Source: Spirochaetota bacterium (GTDB lineage: Bacteria; Spirochaetota; UBA4802; JAFGJZ01). From it: a stretch of DNA of 12,634 nucleotides. The notes under the pieces are model-generated. The model saw only the letters and a list, made by a program, of their open reading frames with translations, was not told the DNA's origin and made no database searches. Position numbers and translations under genes: made by a program. Where the stretch lies: positions 1 through 12,634 of the forward strand of contig JAKJGA010000038.1 of assembly GCA_022704645.1 (NCBI GenBank). Reading direction: 5' to 3'. Below, in pieces: positions 1 to 6,542 of the stretch. How positions within the stretch are numbered: position 1 is the stretch's first letter; each line of letters opens with the position of its first letter.

Positions 1-40
1 TTTTAAACTTTTCTTCTGCAGTGTAATTCTTCTTTGACAT
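1..40 (-). CDS. IS3-family transposase OrfA, N-terminal fragment
   Basis: This is an open frame on the minus strand starting with ATG at 40-38 and running off the left edge. The 13 visible residues are MSKKNYTAEEKFK. This basic, Tyr-Thr-Ala-Glu-Glu-Lys pattern is typical of the start of IS3-family OrfA, the helix-turn-helix DNA-binding half of the transposase that is joined to OrfB (DDE catalytic half) by programmed frameshifting. A good Shine-Dalgarno AGGAG lies at 46-50, 5 bp before the ATG. A TATAAT/TAGAAT-like -10 sequence lies at 57-67 on the same strand. Whether the rest of the transposase is intact cannot be seen. Confidence 0.65.
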   Translation of the reverse strand, partial: MSKKNYTAEEKFK

Positions 41-102
41 AAAAACTCCTTTAATTATTATATTCTACAGGAAGTTTTTGTCTCTTATTTTTTAACTCAT
101 TT

Positions 103-127
103 TGTTCAATTTTTTAAAAGCGGGACA
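103..127 (-). repeat. Terminal inverted repeat (left) of the IS3-like element
   Basis: On the minus strand this 25-bp stretch starts TGTCCCGC at 127 and ends in TTGAACA at 103. It matches the layout of IS3-family tips: terminal TG, a C/G-rich outer part, and an A-tract followed by TTGGACA-like bases that bind transposase. The partner repeat is outside the window, so the inner limit at 103 is approximate. Confidence 0.55.
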
Positions 128-183
128 AATGAAATAATTAAGTTTTTCAGAAATATTTAATTCTATAGTTGTAAAAAAACATA

Positions 184-228
184 TTACAATTTGAAATTAC
201 TACACTGCAAAAGGTTTCAAATAAGTAA
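184..228. repeat. Inverted repeat upstream of the GH16 gene
   Basis: ATTTGAAA (189-196) and TTTCAAAT (215-222) form a perfect 8-bp inverted repeat with an 18-base spacer. Beyond a small internal mismatch it is extended by TTAC (184-187) and GTAA (225-228). It lies in the 149-bp gap between the IS end and the GH16 start (128-276), otherwise AT-rich with no convincing promoter pair. It could be a regulator-binding site or an mRNA hairpin in the GH16 leader. In sequence this AT-rich, a short repeat could also arise by chance. Confidence 0.35.
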
Positions 229-276
229 TTTAATTTGTGTTAAAGCTTTATTGATCTGTTTGTGATAAAGGAAGTT

Positions 277-1071
277 ATGTTTTTAGAAAAAAGATTGTTT
301 GCACTTTGGATTATATTTGCAGCTGCGGGATTTGCGTGTAATTCTAATAAATCTGTAAATATTAACAAAACAAATATTTATGATAAAATTGTTTTCGAAG
401 ATGATTTCATTTCTGCAGAGCTTGATAAATCTATCTGGTCGGTGTCTAATCAGGGCTTGAACTGGAATAACGAAGATCAGGCTTATACTCCGGCCAATGT
501 TTCGGTTGAAAACGGAAAACTTGTTCTGACTGCAAAAAAAGAGCTCTGGAAAGGTCTATCTCTTCGAGTGGATGATCCAGGAAGAATTGTTTCAGCTGAA
601 TATACCTCAGGAGAGGTTAATTCAAAGCTGTCATGGAAATACGGACGTTTTGAATCGAAAATTAAAATACCGTCAACAAAAGGGGTTCTTTCTGCTTTCT
701 GGATGACACCTGCTGACGGAACATGGCCTCCGGAAATAGATATTACTGAGATTCTTGGACATGATCCTTTGACGGCCTATTTCACTAATCATTACGGAAC
801 GCAGTCTTCGCATAAAATGAATAATGGTAAATTTAATTCTGCAGTTGATCTTTCAAAAGATTTTCACATTTATTCCGTCGAATGGGATAATGATTCAATC
901 CGATGGTTTATTGACGGAGTTTTATATTTTTCATCAGTTAAAGGTGTGCCATCAAAACCATTCATTATGCGTTTAAGTCTGCCTGTAGGACCGGATTGGG
1001 AAGGAAATCCCGATCAATCATCTGTTTTTCCTCAACGAATGGAAATCGATTGGGTCAGAGTTTATCAGTAA
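277..1071 (+). CDS. Glycoside hydrolase family 16 beta-glucanase (laminarinase/lichenase-like), lipoprotein
   Basis: The product is predicted to cleave internal beta-1,3 or mixed beta-1,3/1,4 bonds in glucans by a retaining mechanism, anchored to the cell envelope by lipid. I choose the ATG at 277 (264 aa) over an in-frame GTG at 262, because AAGGA sits just before the ATG and the protein then starts with a clean lipoprotein signal. That signal is basic EKR, a hydrophobic LFALWIIFAAAGFA, and Cys21. The GH16 signature EIDITE is present: Glu153 is the expected nucleophile, Asp155 the assisting residue and Glu158 the acid/base. Other family traits are KYGRFESKIK (121-130), the FWMTP strand (141-145), VEWDNDSIRWFIDG (201-214) and the C-terminal DWEGNP...FPQRMEIDWVRVYQ. 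This is a single catalytic domain of normal length with no carbohydrate-binding module. Exact substrate (laminarin, lichenan or agar-type) cannot be read from sequence alone. No strong terminator follows. Confidence 0.9.
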   Translation: MFLEKRLFALWIIFAAAGFACNSNKSVNINKTNIYDKIVFEDDFISAELDKSIWSVSNQGLNWNNEDQAYTPANVSVENGKLVLTAKKELWKGLSLRVDDPGRIVSAEYTSGEVNSKLSWKYGRFESKIKIPSTKGVLSAFWMTPADGTWPPEIDITEILGHDPLTAYFTNHYGTQSSHKMNNGKFNSAVDLSKDFHIYSVEWDNDSIRWFIDGVLYFSSVKGVPSKPFIMRLSLPVGPDWEGNPDQSSVFPQRMEIDWVRVYQ

Positions 1072-1145
1072 ATAATAAATATTTCACACTTATTGTTGAA
1101 AATATGACAAATATGTGAATTCTGAAGATAATGAAAACATTAGTC

Positions 1146-1173
1146 TTGACAATATCAGCCCATAAAATAAATT
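1146..1173 (+). promoter_or_regulatory. Probable sigma-70-type promoter of nifJ
   Basis: A perfect TTGACA -35 box (1146-1151) is followed after 16 bp by TAAATT (1168-1173), a 4-of-6 match to the -10 consensus. Transcription would start near 1180 and give a leader of about 115 bases before the nifJ ATG. The -10 is imperfect, and neighbouring AT-rich hexamers could serve instead. Confidence 0.45.
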
Positions 1174-1184
1174 AAATGTGACAT

Positions 1185-1261
1185 TGAGGAATTTCTTCCT
1201 TATATTGTCGATCTATCGACTCAATATCTGAATTTCTTCGAGCTTACCATTTCAGAATATT
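1185..1261 (+). promoter_or_regulatory. Structured nifJ leader with alternative hairpins
   Basis: Three potential stems are visible. (1) AGGAA 1187-1191 pairs with TTCCT 1196-1200, with weak extension to 1185/1202. (2) ATATT-GTCGAT (1202-1212) pairs with ATCGAC (1215-1220) and, past a 2-base bulge, AATAT (1223-1227). Its core GTCGAT-CT-ATCGAC is also a 14-bp DNA palindrome. (3) AATAT-CTGAA (1223-1232) pairs with TTCAG-A-ATATT (1251-1261). Stems 2 and 3 share 1223-1227 and cannot both be fully formed. No run of T follows either, so this is not a classic attenuator. It could act on translation, mRNA stability or as an operator. I do not recognise a named riboswitch class. Confidence 0.35.
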
Positions 1262-1294
1262 GAAAGATCATTTTAAATATCTCGAGGTGTAATA

Positions 1295-4200
1295 ATGGCA
1301 CGGTCTATGCAGACTATGGACGGGAATATGGCGGCAGCCCATGTTTCCTACGCTTTCACAGAAGTGGCAGCGATCTATCCTATTACCCCTTCATCAAATA
1401 TGGCAGAATATACTGATGAATGGGCGGCAAAAGGAAAGAAAAATATTTTCGGCGAACCGGTAAAGGTTGTTGAAATGCAGTCGGAAGGAGGAGCGGCTGG
1501 TGCTGTTCACGGATCCCTTCAGGCCGGAGCTTTGACTACCACATATACGGCTTCTCAGGGTCTTCTTTTGATGATTCCTAACATGTATAAAATCGCTGGA
1601 GAACTTCTTCCAGGCGTACTTCATGTTTCGGCTCGTGCGCTTGCGTCGCACGCTCTTTCAATTTTCGGTGACCACACTGACGTTTATTCTACAAGACAGA
1701 CTGGTTTTGCTATGCTCTGTACCGGAAGCGTTCAGGAAGTAATGGACATTGGTTCTGTTGCCCATCTTGCGGCAATAAAATCGCGTGTTCCTTTCCTTCA
1801 TTTTTTTGACGGTTTCAGAACTTCTCACGAAATTCAGAAAGTTGAAGTTGTCGATTATGCTGAACTTGCTAAACTTGTAGACATGGATGCGGTTAAGAAA
1901 TTCAGATCTGAAGCTCTAAATCCGAATCACCCTGTTACAAAAGGAACTGCTCAGAATCCTGACGTGTTCTTTCAGGCACGCGAAGCATGTAATAAATTTT
2001 ATGATGCTGTTCCTGATATCGTTGCAGATTACATGAAAAAAATGTCTGCGATCGTCGGAAGAGAATATAAACCTTTCGTTTATTACGGCGCACCTGAAGC
2101 AGAGAACATCATCGTATGTATGGGTTCAATCAGTGAAACAGTTCGTGAAACAATTGACTATCTCAACAATAACGGTGAGAAAGTCGGCGCAGTAATCGTT
2201 CATCTTTTCAGACCTTTCTCAACAAAATACCTTTTTGATGTAATGCCTAAATCTGTTAAACGCATAGCGGTTCTTGACAGATCAAAAGAGCCTGGTTCGG
2301 CCGGTGAAGCGCTTTATCTTGATGTTAAGAGCGTTTTCTACGGAAAACCAAATGCTCCAATGATTGTCGGCGGAAGATATGGTCTTTCTTCAAAAGATAC
2401 TACTCCTGCAATGATCGCATCAGTTTATGACAATCTAAAAATGAAAGAACCTAAGGATAGTTTTTCTGTCGGTATCGTAGATGATGTGACTTTCCAGTCC
2501 CTTCCTATGAAAGAAGATATTTCAGTTGTTCCTCAGGGTACAATTGAGTGTAAGTTTTTCGGTCTCGGTTCAGACGGAACTGTCGGTGCTAATAAAAACT
2601 CAATTAAAATCATCGGTGATCATACTGATATGTATGCTCAGGCATATTTTGCATATGACTCAAAAAAGAGCGGCGGTTTTACCGTATCGCATTTGAGATT
2701 CGGAAACAAGCCTATCAGATCGCCGTATCTTGTTAACACTCCTGATTTCGTATCATGTTCACAGCCTTCATATCTTGATAAGTATGATATGCTCAAAGGA
2801 ATTAAAAAAGGCGGAACTTTCCTTCTCAATTCAATCTGGGATGCAGAAGAAACTAAGAAGCACCTTCCTGAGAAAGTTAAGAAGCAGCTTGCTGATGCGG
2901 ATGTTAAATTCTATATCATCAACGCTACAAAAATCGCCGAAGATCTCGGAATGACAGGTAGAACTAACACTATCCTTCAGTCTGCTTTTTTTAAACTTTC
3001 AGCTGTTATTCCTTATGATGAAGCTGTAAAATATATCAAAGAAGCCATCAAAAAATCATACGGCAAAAAAGGCGACGATGTCGTTAAAATGAATAATGAT
3101 GCCGTGGATAAAGGTTCTAACGAACTCGTTAAGATCGAAATCCCTGCTGAATGGAAATCTCTTAAAGCGGCTCCTCTATCTGCTGGAAACCCTAATGCTC
3201 CTGAATTCGTTAAAAACGTCGTTGAAGTTATCAATGGTCAGGACGGGGATCTTCTTCCTGTTAGTGCATTTGCCGGAAGAGAAGACGGAACATTCCCTAA
3301 CGGAACTACTGAATTCGAAAAACGCGGAATCGCGGTTAATGTACCTGAGTGGGTATCTGATACTTGTATTCAGTGTAACCAGTGTGCTTATGTGTGTCCT
3401 CACGCTGTAATCAGACCATTCCTTATCAGCGAAGATGAAATGAAGAAACTTCCAGCTGATATAAACACAATTAAAGCTGTAGGAAAAGGACTCGAAGCAT
3501 ATTCTTTCAGAATGCAGGTTTCTCCTCTTGATTGTACAGGTTGCGGAAACTGTGCTGACGTTTGTCCTGCTCCAAAAGGCAAGGCTCTTGTTATGAAGCC
3601 TCTAGAATCTCAGCTTAAAGAAGCTGATCACTGGCTTGCAATTGAGAAGAATGTAACTTATAAGAGTCACATTACCGGAACAGGCAATGTTAAGAATTCG
3701 CAGTTTGCTCAGCCTCTTTTTGAATTCTCAGGTGCATGCGGCGGTTGCGGTGAAACTCCTTATATTAAGCTAATCACTCAGCTTTTCGGCGACAGAATGA
3801 TGATTGCCAATGCGACTGGTTGTTCATCTATTTACGGCGGTTCATGCCCTTCAACTCCTTACAGAGTAAATGCTAAAGGTCAGGGTCCTGCATGGGGTAA
3901 CTCACTATTCGAAGATAATGCTGAATACGGTCTTGGTATGTTCCTCGGTGTTCGTCAGATGAGAGACAGAATCGAAAGATTCATGACTGAAGCTATGGCT
4001 GCCGGTGCAACCGGTGATGTAGCAGAAGCTTTCAAAGCATGGATTGAAAACAAGAACAACGGTGAGAAATCAAGAGAAGTTTCAGATAAAGTTGAAGCCG
4101 TTCTTTCAGGCAGAAGCGAAGCCTGGGCGAAAGATATTATGAACCTCAAACAGTATCTTGTTAAAACAAGCCAGTGGGTATTCGGCGGAGACGGATGGGC

Positions 4201-4822
4201 ATATGACATCGGTTACGGCGGACTTGATCACGTTCTTGCTTCCGGCGAGGATGTAAACGTTCTTGTCGTTGATACTGAAGTTTATTCAAATACAGGCGGA
4301 CAGGCTTCTAAATCTACTCCTGTAGCTGCGATCGCTAAGTTTGCGGCAAGCGGAAAACGTATACGCAAAAAAGATCTCGGGCTCATGGCTGCAAGCTATG
4401 GTTATGTTTACGTAGCTCAGGTTTCAATGGGTGCTAATCAGGCTCATTACTATAACGTTCTCAAAGAAGCAGAAGCTTATCCTGGTCCTTCACTTATCAT
4501 TGCTTACGCTCCTTGTATCAACCACGGTCTCAGACAGGGTATGGGTAAAACTCAGCTTGAAGCTAAGCAAGCTGTTGAGTGCGGATACTGGCACCTCTGG
4601 AGATACAATCCTCTTCTTGAAAAAGAAGGAAAGAATCCTTTCAGTCTTGATTCAAAAGAACCTGATTGGTCAAAATTCCAGAGCTTTATCGGCGGAGAAG
4701 TACGTTACACATCTCTCAAGAAAGAATTCCCTGATGTCGCTGAAGAATTATTCAAAGCGAGTGAAGAGAATGCTAAATGGAGACTTGCAACTTATAAACG
4801 TCTTGCCGAACAGAAATGGTAA
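1295..4822 (+). CDS. nifJ: Pyruvate:ferredoxin (flavodoxin) oxidoreductase, single-chain type
   Basis: The enzyme catalyses pyruvate + CoA + oxidised ferredoxin to acetyl-CoA + CO2 + reduced ferredoxin, the central cytoplasmic step of anaerobic fermentation. The 1175-residue chain has all fused domains. The N-terminal pyrimidine-binding domain carries Thr31 (YPITPS), Glu64 and Arg114. Two ferredoxin-type 4Fe-4S motifs follow (C691/C694/C697/C701 and C747/C750/C753/C757). The proximal-cluster cysteines are C815, C818, C843 and C1074. The TPP-binding region has GDGWAYDIG (Gly965-Asp966) and Asn999 in YSNTGGQ. These residues match, with a constant offset of about 0-3, the catalytic and cluster residues I recall for Desulfovibrio africanus PFOR, so the enzyme should be active. 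It lacks the roughly 60-residue C-terminal extension of that enzyme. Start ATG has GAGGTG at 1284-1289, five bases upstream. It is transcribed alone, between its own promoter and a strong terminator. Confidence 0.98.
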   Translation: MARSMQTMDGNMAAAHVSYAFTEVAAIYPITPSSNMAEYTDEWAAKGKKNIFGEPVKVVEMQSEGGAAGAVHGSLQAGALTTTYTASQGLLLMIPNMYKIAGELLPGVLHVSARALASHALSIFGDHTDVYSTRQTGFAMLCTGSVQEVMDIGSVAHLAAIKSRVPFLHFFDGFRTSHEIQKVEVVDYAELAKLVDMDAVKKFRSEALNPNHPVTKGTAQNPDVFFQAREACNKFYDAVPDIVADYMKKMSAIVGREYKPFVYYGAPEAENIIVCMGSISETVRETIDYLNNNGEKVGAVIVHLFRPFSTKYLFDVMPKSVKRIAVLDRSKEPGSAGEALYLDVKSVFYGKPNAPMIVGGRYGLSSKDTTPAMIASVYDNLKMKEPKDSFSVGIVDDVTFQSLPMKEDISVVPQGTIECKFFGLGSDGTVGANKNSIKIIGDHTDMYAQAYFAYDSKKSGGFTVSHLRFGNKPIRSPYLVNTPDFVSCSQPSYLDKYDMLKGIKKGGTFLLNSIWDAEETKKHLPEKVKKQLADADVKFYIINATKIAEDLGMTGRTNTILQSAFFKLSAVIPYDEAVKYIKEAIKKSYGKKGDDVVKMNNDAVDKGSNELVKIEIPAEWKSLKAAPLSAGNPNAPEFVKNVVEVINGQDGDLLPVSAFAGREDGTFPNGTTEFEKRGIAVNVPEWVSDTCIQCNQCAYVCPHAVIRPFLISEDEMKKLPADINTIKAVGKGLEAYSFRMQVSPLDCTGCGNCADVCPAPKGKALVMKPLESQLKEADHWLAIEKNVTYKSHITGTGNVKNSQFAQPLFEFSGACGGCGETPYIKLITQLFGDRMMIANATGCSSIYGGSCPSTPYRVNAKGQGPAWGNSLFEDNAEYGLGMFLGVRQMRDRIERFMTEAMAAGATGDVAEAFKAWIENKNNGEKSREVSDKVEAVLSGRSEAWAKDIMNLKQYLVKTSQWVFGGDGWAYDIGYGGLDHVLASGEDVNVLVVDTEVYSNTGGQASKSTPVAAIAKFAASGKRIRKKDLGLMAASYGYVYVAQVSMGANQAHYYNVLKEAEAYPGPSLIIAYAPCINHGLRQGMGKTQLEAKQAVECGYWHLWRYNPLLEKEGKNPFSLDSKEPDWSKFQSFIGGEVRYTSLKKEFPDVAEELFKASEENAKWRLATYKRLAEQKW

Positions 4823-4841
4823 TTCCGGTTTAAAAAGCATT

Positions 4842-4873
4842 AAAAGGCTGACCTTCGCGTCAGCCTTTTTTTA
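4842..4873 (+). terminator. Rho-independent terminator of nifJ
   Basis: Arms AAAAGGCTGAC (4842-4852) and GTCAGCCTTTT (4859-4869) form a perfect 11-bp stem closing a 6-base loop (CTTCGC). The transcript tail is seven T residues (4866-4872), partly within the stem. It begins 20 bp after the nifJ stop codon. It is also nearly symmetrical (A4 before the stem), so it could act weakly on minus-strand transcripts coming from the broken lipoprotein gene at 4938-5249. Confidence 0.93.
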
Positions 4874-4937
4874 TTTCTGTTTAAGTTGAAGTATAAAAAA
4901 CCTGAAAGATTCTTCCGGTTATTAACTGTTAACTGTA

Positions 4938-5249
4938 TTATTTCTTTTTTAATTTATGCGCTCTTCCGTTTCCGGTGTGAAAGGTTCCATCTTCTCCATT
5001 GTGCATTTCGATGGTATCTACTGCAACGAGATCTCCTTCCAGTTTGGCTGTTTAGTTTCCCGGGTTGTTTTTAACATCGATAATATCGGATTCATCTAAA
5101 CCTGTAGTCGCGATATCATCAATTAGTTGATATTCTTTTGGAGCTTCTTCTTTCATTAGAAGTTGGACTGTTTTACCATTTTCTGTTAGTTTTGTAGAAA
5201 GACAAGCGGTTGCACAAAACAAGAGGAGTAATGGGAGAATGTTTTTCAT
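4938..5249 (-). pseudogene. Small DUF4156-like lipoprotein gene interrupted by an in-frame TAA
   Basis: The first part (5249-5052) encodes a 65-residue lipoprotein: signal MKNILPLLLLFCATAC with Cys16 in the lipobox, then STKLTENGKTVQLL. A good Shine-Dalgarno GAGGT lies at 5254-5258. The frame stops at TAA (5052-5054). The same frame then stays open for 37 more codons (TAKLEGDLVAVDTIEM... to AHKLKKK) before a second TAA at 4938-4940. The post-stop segment looks like the conserved end of DUF4156-type proteins (AAxLGGDxVxVDT). The intact protein would be about 103 residues, a typical length for that family. The simplest explanation is a nonsense mutation, for example Lys AAA to TAA. A sequencing error or stop readthrough is possible; TAA excludes selenocysteine. 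The function of DUF4156 envelope lipoproteins is unknown. The family assignment is from pattern memory. Confidence 0.65.
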
Positions 5250-5290
5250 TTTGACCTCATGAAATCTGAGATCGAAATAATATGATTGCT

Positions 5291-5319
5291 TTTAAAAATA
5301 TCTTTCAAGAAAATATAAT
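5291..5319 (+). promoter_or_regulatory. Possible promoter of the AraC-type regulator gene
   Basis: TTTAAA (5291-5296) is followed by a 17-bp spacer and a perfect TATAAT (5314-5319), giving a predicted start near 5326 and a leader of about 100 bases. The -35 box matches only 4 of 6 positions, and AT-rich surroundings make chance matches likely. The same 178-bp gap (5250-5427) must also hold the minus-strand promoter of the interrupted lipoprotein gene, for which I see no convincing boxes. Confidence 0.35.
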
Positions 5320-5427
5320 GATAACAAGAAATGTAGAATCAATAAAATAATATGTTTTGCTATCGGGGAAGAAAGTCTTACATTCTTAGGCATTGTTTTC
5401 TTTGGATAATATTTTGAGAAGAGTGTT

Positions 5428-6300
5428 ATGAAAAATAAAGATAATATTATGAATGCAATAAAGTTTATGGATAACAATCTCACCAGAAAAATTACATCCG
5501 AAGAAATTGCTTTTCAATCCGCTTATTCTGTTTATCATTTTTCACGCGTTTTTATAAATCTTACAGGGATGAGCCCCGGAGAATATCTTCGAAGGAGAAG
5601 ACTGACTCAGGCGGCAAAAGATATTCTTTATGCCGGTAAGGAAATAATGGAAACAGCTCTTGATTATCAATTTAATACTCAGGAGGGATTCACCCGTGCA
5701 TTCAAAGATTATTTTGGAATAACTCCGGGAAGATGCCGACTTAAGGGAAAAGATTTATCTGCAAAGTTTATTCCGGAATTGTCATTACATAAGATAAAGA
5801 ATTCATGCGATAAGACAATAGTATTATCGCCAGTAATAAAAGAAATCGGGGAAATCAAACTTGCGGGAATTTCCATTTTTACAAAGGATAAAAATGAAAT
5901 TAAAGAAGTATGGAGAATGTTTTTGAAAAGTTCTGCAAAAATTCAAAAATTTTCTGATTTCTCTTCAGCTTGTTCAAGTCCAGGGTTCGGCCTTGAATGT
6001 TATAATGAAGTTTTTTTTGAAAGCGGCAAATTTTTCTACATGCCTTCTGTTCAGGTCGATTCTTTTGATGATTTGCCTGTTGAGATGAGTTTGAAAATTA
6101 TACCTCCTGCAAAATATGCCGTATTTACTCATAAAGGAATTCCTTCTGCTATATCGGAAACAATAACTGCCGCATATGAGAAATGGATTCCAGAATCAGG
6201 ATATAAAGCAGACAGATCGTATGATTTTGAATATTATGATGAAAGATTTAAACCTGATTCCAATGAATCCGAGATTGATATTTTCATACCTGTGCAATGA
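5428..6300 (+). CDS. AraC-family transcriptional regulator with GyrI-like effector-binding domain
   Basis: This 290-residue protein has an N-terminal AraC DNA-binding domain (about residues 1-105) with two helix-turn-helix units. The first includes ITSEEIAFQSAYSVYHFSRVF. The second has the family signature ALDYQFNTQEGFTRAFKDYFGITPGR (77-102). Residues about 130-290 look like a GyrI/BmrR/Rob-type effector-binding domain (SOUL-like fold): the PVIKEIGEIKLAGISIFT strand, PPAKYAVFTHKG (226-237), a helix before W253, and the terminal EIDIFIPVQ. Rob-like and Rob-GyrI regulators respond to small amphipathic molecules and often control efflux or stress genes, but no such target is adjacent here. HTH at the N terminus plus effector domain at the C terminus is the usual order for this subgroup. 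A purine-rich GAGAAGAG precedes the ATG. It could be autoregulated. Its neighbours do not reveal its target. Confidence 0.9.
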   Translation: MKNKDNIMNAIKFMDNNLTRKITSEEIAFQSAYSVYHFSRVFINLTGMSPGEYLRRRRLTQAAKDILYAGKEIMETALDYQFNTQEGFTRAFKDYFGITPGRCRLKGKDLSAKFIPELSLHKIKNSCDKTIVLSPVIKEIGEIKLAGISIFTKDKNEIKEVWRMFLKSSAKIQKFSDFSSACSSPGFGLECYNEVFFESGKFFYMPSVQVDSFDDLPVEMSLKIIPPAKYAVFTHKGIPSAISETITAAYEKWIPESGYKADRSYDFEYYDERFKPDSNESEIDIFIPVQ

Positions 6301-6421
6301 GTTTTAAAATCTCCTTTAATAAGTTGGTTTTGAAAAAAAATATTAATTTATCCTGCGATAAAAATAAAAAATATATAGTAAAGTTCATGAGAATCGAATA
6401 AACTATGCCGATTATGAAAGT

Positions 6422-6467
6422 GCGGTACAAAAGCGGTACAAAGTGAAAAATAATTTTCTTTACACCG
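6422..6467. repeat. Tandem 11-bp repeat with overlapping imperfect hairpin
   Basis: GCGGTACAAAA (6422-6432) and GCGGTACAAAG (6433-6443) are two head-to-tail 11-bp copies differing at the last base, one DNA turn apart. The second copy also begins an imperfect hairpin: CGGT (6434-6437), AAA and GAAAA pair with TTTTC, TTT and ACCG (6464-6467) around a short AT loop. Two same-face sites at about 11-bp spacing would suit a DNA-binding protein upstream of the chemoreceptor promoter. The AraC-type regulator encoded just upstream is a candidate, as AraC proteins often bind direct repeats, but this is inference. The remainder of the 6301-6542 gap upstream of 6422 is AT-rich with nothing I can assign. 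Confidence 0.4.
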
Positions 6468-6495
6468 TCCCGTTGGTCTAAATAATGGCAATAAG

Positions 6496-6524
6496 TTGAC
6501 GAAAACGTTTTCTTTAGATATCTT
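6496..6524 (+). promoter_or_regulatory. Promoter of the chemoreceptor gene with an internal palindromic operator
   Basis: TTGACG (6496-6501) and TATCTT (6519-6524), 17 bp apart, form a plausible sigma-70-type promoter with a start near 6531. Between the boxes lies the perfect 12-bp palindrome GAAAACGTTTTC (6501-6512), with a central CG. LacI-family repressors, including CcpA-type cre sites, typically recognise palindromes with a central CG flanked by A/T tracts. A repressor bound here would block RNA polymerase. The Shine-Dalgarno AGAGG (6534-6538) follows closely, so the leader is very short. Confidence 0.45.
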
Positions 6525-6542
6525 CGGCATAAAAGAGGTTGT

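Larger units (their letters stand above)
1..127 (-). mobile_element. IS3-family insertion sequence, left end (continues off the window)
   Basis: The minus strand reads, from 127 downward, a TG-starting terminal repeat (TGTCCCGC..., then an AT run and TTGAACA), about 60 bases of leader, and the start of a transposase-like OrfA. The end resembles IS3-family (IS150/IS2-like) tips, which typically read TGxxCxG-CCCC-AAAAAGTTGGACA. This places the outer boundary at 127. A 3-4 bp target duplication would begin at 128 (AAT or AATG) but cannot be tested because the other end is outside the window. The element is oriented away from the GH16 gene, which starts 150 bp beyond the boundary. The call rests on end structure plus 13 residues of OrfA, so family assignment is good but not certain. 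Confidence 0.65.

Noticed and set aside
21..210. Shared TACACTGCA sequence in the IS orfA start and in 201-209
   Set aside because: It is a 9-base match in opposite reading contexts with no flanking similarity; most likely chance.
262..276. GTG start at 262 for the GH16 gene
   Set aside because: The ATG at 277 has a ribosome-binding site immediately upstream and gives a standard lipoprotein signal; the five extra residues add acidic sequence in front of it.
1081..1120. TTCACA ... TGTGAA pair after the GH16 gene, as a Rex/CRP-type site or terminator
   Set aside because: Spacing (25 bases) and orientation do not fit Rex or CRP sites, and no T-run makes it a terminator.
4431..4889. 152-residue plus-strand open frame inside the 3' part of nifJ
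   Set aside because: It is an out-of-frame shadow of a fully conserved PFOR coding region with no known domain or start signal.
5052..5054. Recoding of the in-frame stop as selenocysteine
   Set aside because: The codon is TAA, not TGA, and other genes in the window (for example nifJ) end normally in TAA.
4886..5074. 62-residue plus-strand open frame after nifJ
   Set aside because: It is antisense to the interrupted lipoprotein gene, has odd composition (rich in Phe, Arg and Cys), no Shine-Dalgarno, and lies just past the nifJ terminator.
5292..5483. 63-residue hydrophobic minus-strand open frame
   Set aside because: It overlaps the start of the AraC-type gene; hydrophobicity comes from AT-rich sequence read in reverse, and there is no supporting start signal.
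6379..6414. Possible flagellar sigma-28 promoter (TAAAGTTC ... GCCGATTA) before the chemoreceptor
   Set aside because: Both half-sites look right, but they are about 20 bases apart instead of the usual 11, and over 120 bases from the start codon.
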